In this document: piece by piece, positions 61,481-64,000 of the stretch | Numbering within the stretch: position 1 is the stretch's first letter | Layout of the letters: the number at the start of each line of letters is the position of its first letter | NCBI GenBank assembly: GCA_965208815.1 | Contig: OZ242357.1 | Coordinates: 806,001-870,000 of the forward strand | Origin: Bin55 sp009840545 | GTDB taxonomy: Bacteria > Pseudomonadota > Gammaproteobacteria > Pseudomonadales > Azotimanducaceae | DNA length: 64,000 nucleotides | Reading direction: 5' to 3' | Notes under the pieces: model-generated | Database searches by the model: none | Seen by the model: the letters and a program-made list of their open reading frames with translations, nothing else | Told to the model about the DNA's origin: nothing | Position numbers and translations under genes: made by a program

Positions 61481-62117
61481 ATTTCATCGGGTCGTACCAT
61501 TTTGCGTCCTGCTTTCGTTGTTGAGTTGCGGCAATTCGCTCGCCAATGAAGAACTTAAGAACGACTTGCTTGAAAAACTCAATGCAATCGACTCCTTTCA
61601 AGCGGACTTCCACCAAAGGACAACTGCACGCGACGGAACTGAAGAGGAGATGCAGGAAGGGCGAGTCGCATTCCTAAGACCTGAGAAGTTCTTATGGGTG
61701 GTTGATAAGCCGTATGAAGAGCAAGTTTCTATCGTTGGTACAAGAATGCAGGTTTACGATCCGGATCTTCAGCAACTGACGCATTCTCAAGTCGATCCCA
61801 ATGAACTGTCATTTGCAAATCTCTTAATCGACTCTGATACTAAGAAACTCGACGAGTTTGAAATCTATCGCAATGAAAGCAGATACGTGCTTTCACCCGA
61901 GAACGATGATTCTCAAATCGCGCTGCTTTCGATAGTGTTCAAAGACGAAACGCTGGAACGAATCGAATTAGTTGATCTATTCGGTACTCAGATCGAGTTT
62001 GAGTTCTTCAATATTCGGCTCAACGAAGACGTGGAGAACGAAGTGTTTAAGCTAGTAGTTCCACCTGATACGGAAGTCATCGGGACAGGAGAGTCCAGCC
62101 ATAACTCGGAATCCTGA
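61440..62117 (+). CDS. lolA: Outer-membrane lipoprotein carrier protein LolA
   Basis: LolA ferries lipoproteins across the periplasm to LolB. From ATG 61440 the 225-residue protein has a long signal peptide (hydrophobic RVVPFCVLLSLLSCGNSLA, cleavage probably after LA-N) and a LolA fold: NAIDSFQADFHQRTTARDG, GRVAFLRPEKFLWVVDKPYE, VYDPDLQQLTH and FKLVVPPDTEVIG. The gene overlaps the ftsK end by 41 bases. The Cys in the signal region does not form a clear lipobox. Order ftsK-lolA-rarA is conserved. Confidence 0.92.
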   Translation: MKWATVRYFSQNPRFHRVVPFCVLLSLLSCGNSLANEELKNDLLEKLNAIDSFQADFHQRTTARDGTEEEMQEGRVAFLRPEKFLWVVDKPYEEQVSIVGTRMQVYDPDLQQLTHSQVDPNELSFANLLIDSDTKKLDEFEIYRNESRYVLSPENDDSQIALLSIVFKDETLERIELVDLFGTQIEFEFFNIRLNEDVENEVFKLVVPPDTEVIGTGESSHNSES

Positions 62118-63399
62118 CCCAAACGGAAGTCCTTCATACCAACCTTTAGCGGCTCGAGTACGTCCTCGTTCACTGGGGGACTTTACCGGCCAGCGGCACT
62201 TGCTCGGCGAAGGCAAGCCTCTAAGAGTCCTGGCTGATTCTGGAATCATCCATTCGATGGTCCTATGGGGACCACCTGGAACTGGCAAGACTACTCTAGC
62301 GCAACTGCTTTCAATCCATGCAAAGGCTAACTGGATTTCAATGTCTGCGGTTGCCGCCGGAGTCAAGGATGTCCGATTGGCGATTGAGCGAGCAAGAATG
62401 ACGCCTGACGAACAGACCGTTGTCTTTCTGGATGAAGTTCACCGATTCAATAAAGCACAGCAAGACGCACTATTGCCGCATGTAGAAAACGGAACCATCA
62501 CTCTCGTCGGTGCGACCACGGAGAACCCATCTTTTGAGGTGAACTCAGCGCTGTTGTCGCGTATGCGTGTATTTGTGCTAAAAGCTCTTGAAGATGAAGA
62601 GGTGAAGGCAATAGTCAAACGCGCAATTGAAATGGAAATGCCCAACCTGATCGTGTCAAAAGACGCGTTGAACGCAATTTGCTCTTTTGCCGACGGAGAT
62701 GCACGTCGTTCGTTGAATCTCATCGAGATTTCAGCGCAATTAACTGATGACGACGTCTTGGATTTGGCTCATGTTCGAGAAGCAGCGGGACATTCGTTGA
62801 GAAGATTCGATAAAGGCGGCGAGGAGTTTTACAACCAAATTTCCGCTTTACACAAGTCCATGCGAGGTAGTGACCCCGATGCCGCCTTGTACTGGCTCGT
62901 GCGCATGCTGGATGGTGGATGTGATCCTCTCTATATTGCGAGACGGCTTGTTAGATTCGCGGCCGAGGACATCGGAACCGCCGACAATCGATCTCTGACT
63001 TTGGCGCTGGACGCTTGGGACGCGTATCACCGCCTAGGCTCGCCTGAAGGCGAACTATGCCTGGCACAGGCTGTCTTATACATGTCTGCGGTTCCCAAGA
63101 GCAATGCAGTTTACTCGGCATTTGGTGATGCAGCGAAGTTTGTGAAGGAGAGTCCTAGTTGGCCTGTTCCGCTCCGATTGAGAAACGCGCCAACCAAGCT
63201 TATGAAGGAGCTTGACTACGGCAAAAACTATCGCTACGCGCACTCGGAAGACTCGGCGTATGCAGCTGGAGAACACTATTTTCCGGACGAGGTTTCGGCA
63301 CAACGTTTCTATTTGCCATCCAACCGAGGGCTCGAACAACGCATACGGGAGCGGCTTGATCAATTGAGGAAACTTGACGAGAAGCGCCACAGCGATTAA
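62101..63399 (+). CDS. rarA: Replication-associated recombination protein RarA (MgsA)
   Basis: RarA is an AAA+ ATPase acting at stalled replication forks. Motifs are Walker A GPPGTGKTTLA, Walker B VVFLDEVHRFNKAQQDALLP, GATTENPSFEVNSALLSRMR and C-terminal NRGLEQRI. Conserved N-terminal sequence (YQPLAARVRPRSLGDFTGQR) lies before the first TTG (62200), so translation must begin upstream of 62140. The open frame there contains no ATG, GTG or TTG. ATA 62101, 9 bases after AGGAG (62087-62091), is the best candidate; CTG 62065 is the other. From ATA the protein is about 432 residues, close to E. coli (447). It overlaps the lolA end. Confidence 0.88.
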   Translation: MTRNPDPNGSPSYQPLAARVRPRSLGDFTGQRHLLGEGKPLRVLADSGIIHSMVLWGPPGTGKTTLAQLLSIHAKANWISMSAVAAGVKDVRLAIERARMTPDEQTVVFLDEVHRFNKAQQDALLPHVENGTITLVGATTENPSFEVNSALLSRMRVFVLKALEDEEVKAIVKRAIEMEMPNLIVSKDALNAICSFADGDARRSLNLIEISAQLTDDDVLDLAHVREAAGHSLRRFDKGGEEFYNQISALHKSMRGSDPDAALYWLVRMLDGGCDPLYIARRLVRFAAEDIGTADNRSLTLALDAWDAYHRLGSPEGELCLAQAVLYMSAVPKSNAVYSAFGDAAKFVKESPSWPVPLRLRNAPTKLMKELDYGKNYRYAHSEDSAYAAGEHYFPDEVSAQRFYLPSNRGLEQRIRERLDQLRKLDEKRHSD

Positions 63400-63544
63400 C
63401 CCCAAGAGGTACAAGCACTTCAAGTGAAGGCTGTGCTATGTGCAATCCTCATACTTAAAATGCGCAATCTCAACGGTTAACTATTTGTTAGCCAGTCTTC
63501 TCGACCATTCTGCTTTGTCGTCACCGCAAGTTAGGAGTTCGAAA

Positions 63545-64000
63545 ATGTTGGATCCACGACTGTTCCGACAAGATCCCGAAGCAATTGCGGGTGCTCTTAG
63601 CATCCGCGGTTTTGACTTGGACCTCGAATCCTACCGTGATCTGGAAAAAGCTCGGCGCGAACTGCAAACAGAGATGGAGACGCTTCAGCACGATCGTAAC
63701 GTAGTTTCTCGGGAAATCGGAGTTGCCAAACGAGATGGCGTTGACATAGAGCCCTTGGTTGTCGCGGTTGGCGATCTTGGTCTGAGACTCGATGTTGTAC
63801 GTAAAGAGTTTCTCAAAGTTCAAGAAGAGCTACAAGACTTTCTTCTCGAAGTGCCCAACATTCCAGACGATTCCGTTCCTGCTGGAGAGACTGACGAGGA
63901 CAATCGGGAACTATACCGATGGGGAGACGTGACCGAGTTTGACTTCAAACCAAGAGATCACGTTGATGTCGCAGGATCTAGCCTAGACTTTGAGGCGTCG
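63545..64000 (+). CDS. serS: Seryl-tRNA synthetase, N-terminal part
   Basis: The first 152 codons of serS run off the window. MLDPRLFRQDPEAIAGALSI is the standard SerRS start, followed by the long antiparallel coiled-coil arm that binds tRNA-Ser (rich in Glu, Lys and Arg, residues about 30-110) and FLLEVPNIPDDSVPAGETDE. The catalytic domain is outside. It follows rarA after 145 bases, the usual order. Confidence 0.95.
   Translation, partial: MLDPRLFRQDPEAIAGALSIRGFDLDLESYRDLEKARRELQTEMETLQHDRNVVSREIGVAKRDGVDIEPLVVAVGDLGLRLDVVRKEFLKVQEELQDFLLEVPNIPDDSVPAGETDEDNRELYRWGDVTEFDFKPRDHVDVAGSSLDFEAS

Noticed and set aside
1..64000. CRISPR arrays, rRNA, tRNA, prophage or secondary-metabolite clusters
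   Set aside because: Looked for and not seen: no regularly spaced repeats, no tRNA-like folds in the intergenic gaps and no phage structural or synthase genes.

Overview
This window is chromosomal DNA of a gammaproteobacterium with moderate GC, close to half by eye. The evidence is gene order: recJ-prfB-lysS, scpA-scpB-rluB, gyrA-serC-pheA-hisC-cmk-rpsA-ihfB-lapA, mnmA-purB, clpS-clpA/infA-aat-trxB and ftsK-lolA-rarA-serS are all arrangements known from gammaproteobacteria. I cannot place the lineage further. TTG and GTG starts are frequent, and several genes expected inside these conserved blocks are missing locally (gph, tyrA/aroA, lapB, hflD, bpt), which suggests a pruned or rearranged genome.

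Layout. 0-8.4 kb: 3' end of recJ, prfB with its programmed frameshift, lysS, ung, a YciO-family gene, trpS, scpA, scpB and rluB, tightly packed on the plus strand. 8.4-9.9 kb: a YciK-type dehydrogenase and ubiG on the minus strand. 9.9-11.2 kb: a decayed gene. 11.2-22.3 kb: gyrA to lapA on plus, interrupted by a minus-strand ankyrin-repeat gene. 22.3-23.8 kb: an accessory patch of small, mostly membrane ORFs beside a relic insertion-sequence end. 23.8-28.9 kb: a self-contained TonB system (receptor, ExbB, two ExbD, TonB). 28.9-34.9 kb: an AddA/AddB-like helicase-nuclease pair. 34.9-39 kb: a small membrane ORF, a TerB-like gene, a J-domain plus VWA pair, a YdcH-like gene, an unknown gene and ribD. 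39.4-45.4 kb: methylcitrate cycle genes prpB, prpC and prpD, an alcohol dehydrogenase and isocitrate lyase. 45.5-49.8 kb: a GNAT protein, purB, mnmA and moaC-moaD-moaE. 50-56.3 kb: icd, clpS, clpA, infA, aat and trxB. 56.4-59 kb: a secreted dienelactone-hydrolase-like protein and a complete, GC-rich IS1380-type element. 59-64 kb: ftsK, lolA, rarA and the 5' end of serS.

How the genes work together: most of the window is housekeeping (translation, replication, chromosome segregation, amino-acid and cofactor synthesis). The metabolic island pairs the 2-methylcitrate cycle with the glyoxylate-shunt lyase, pointing to growth on propionate and C2 units. Clustered clpS, clpA and aat form an N-degron degradation unit. 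The receptor with its private TonB-ExbB-ExbD motor points to uptake of scarce external nutrients.

No CRISPR array, rRNA, tRNA, prophage or biosynthetic cluster was seen. The least explained sequence is the 22.3-23.8 kb patch. Other points of note are an apparent AUA start for rarA, an unusual quinolone-pocket sequence in GyrA, a long acidic tail on ribosomal protein S1 and a weak stimulator at the prfB frameshift site.
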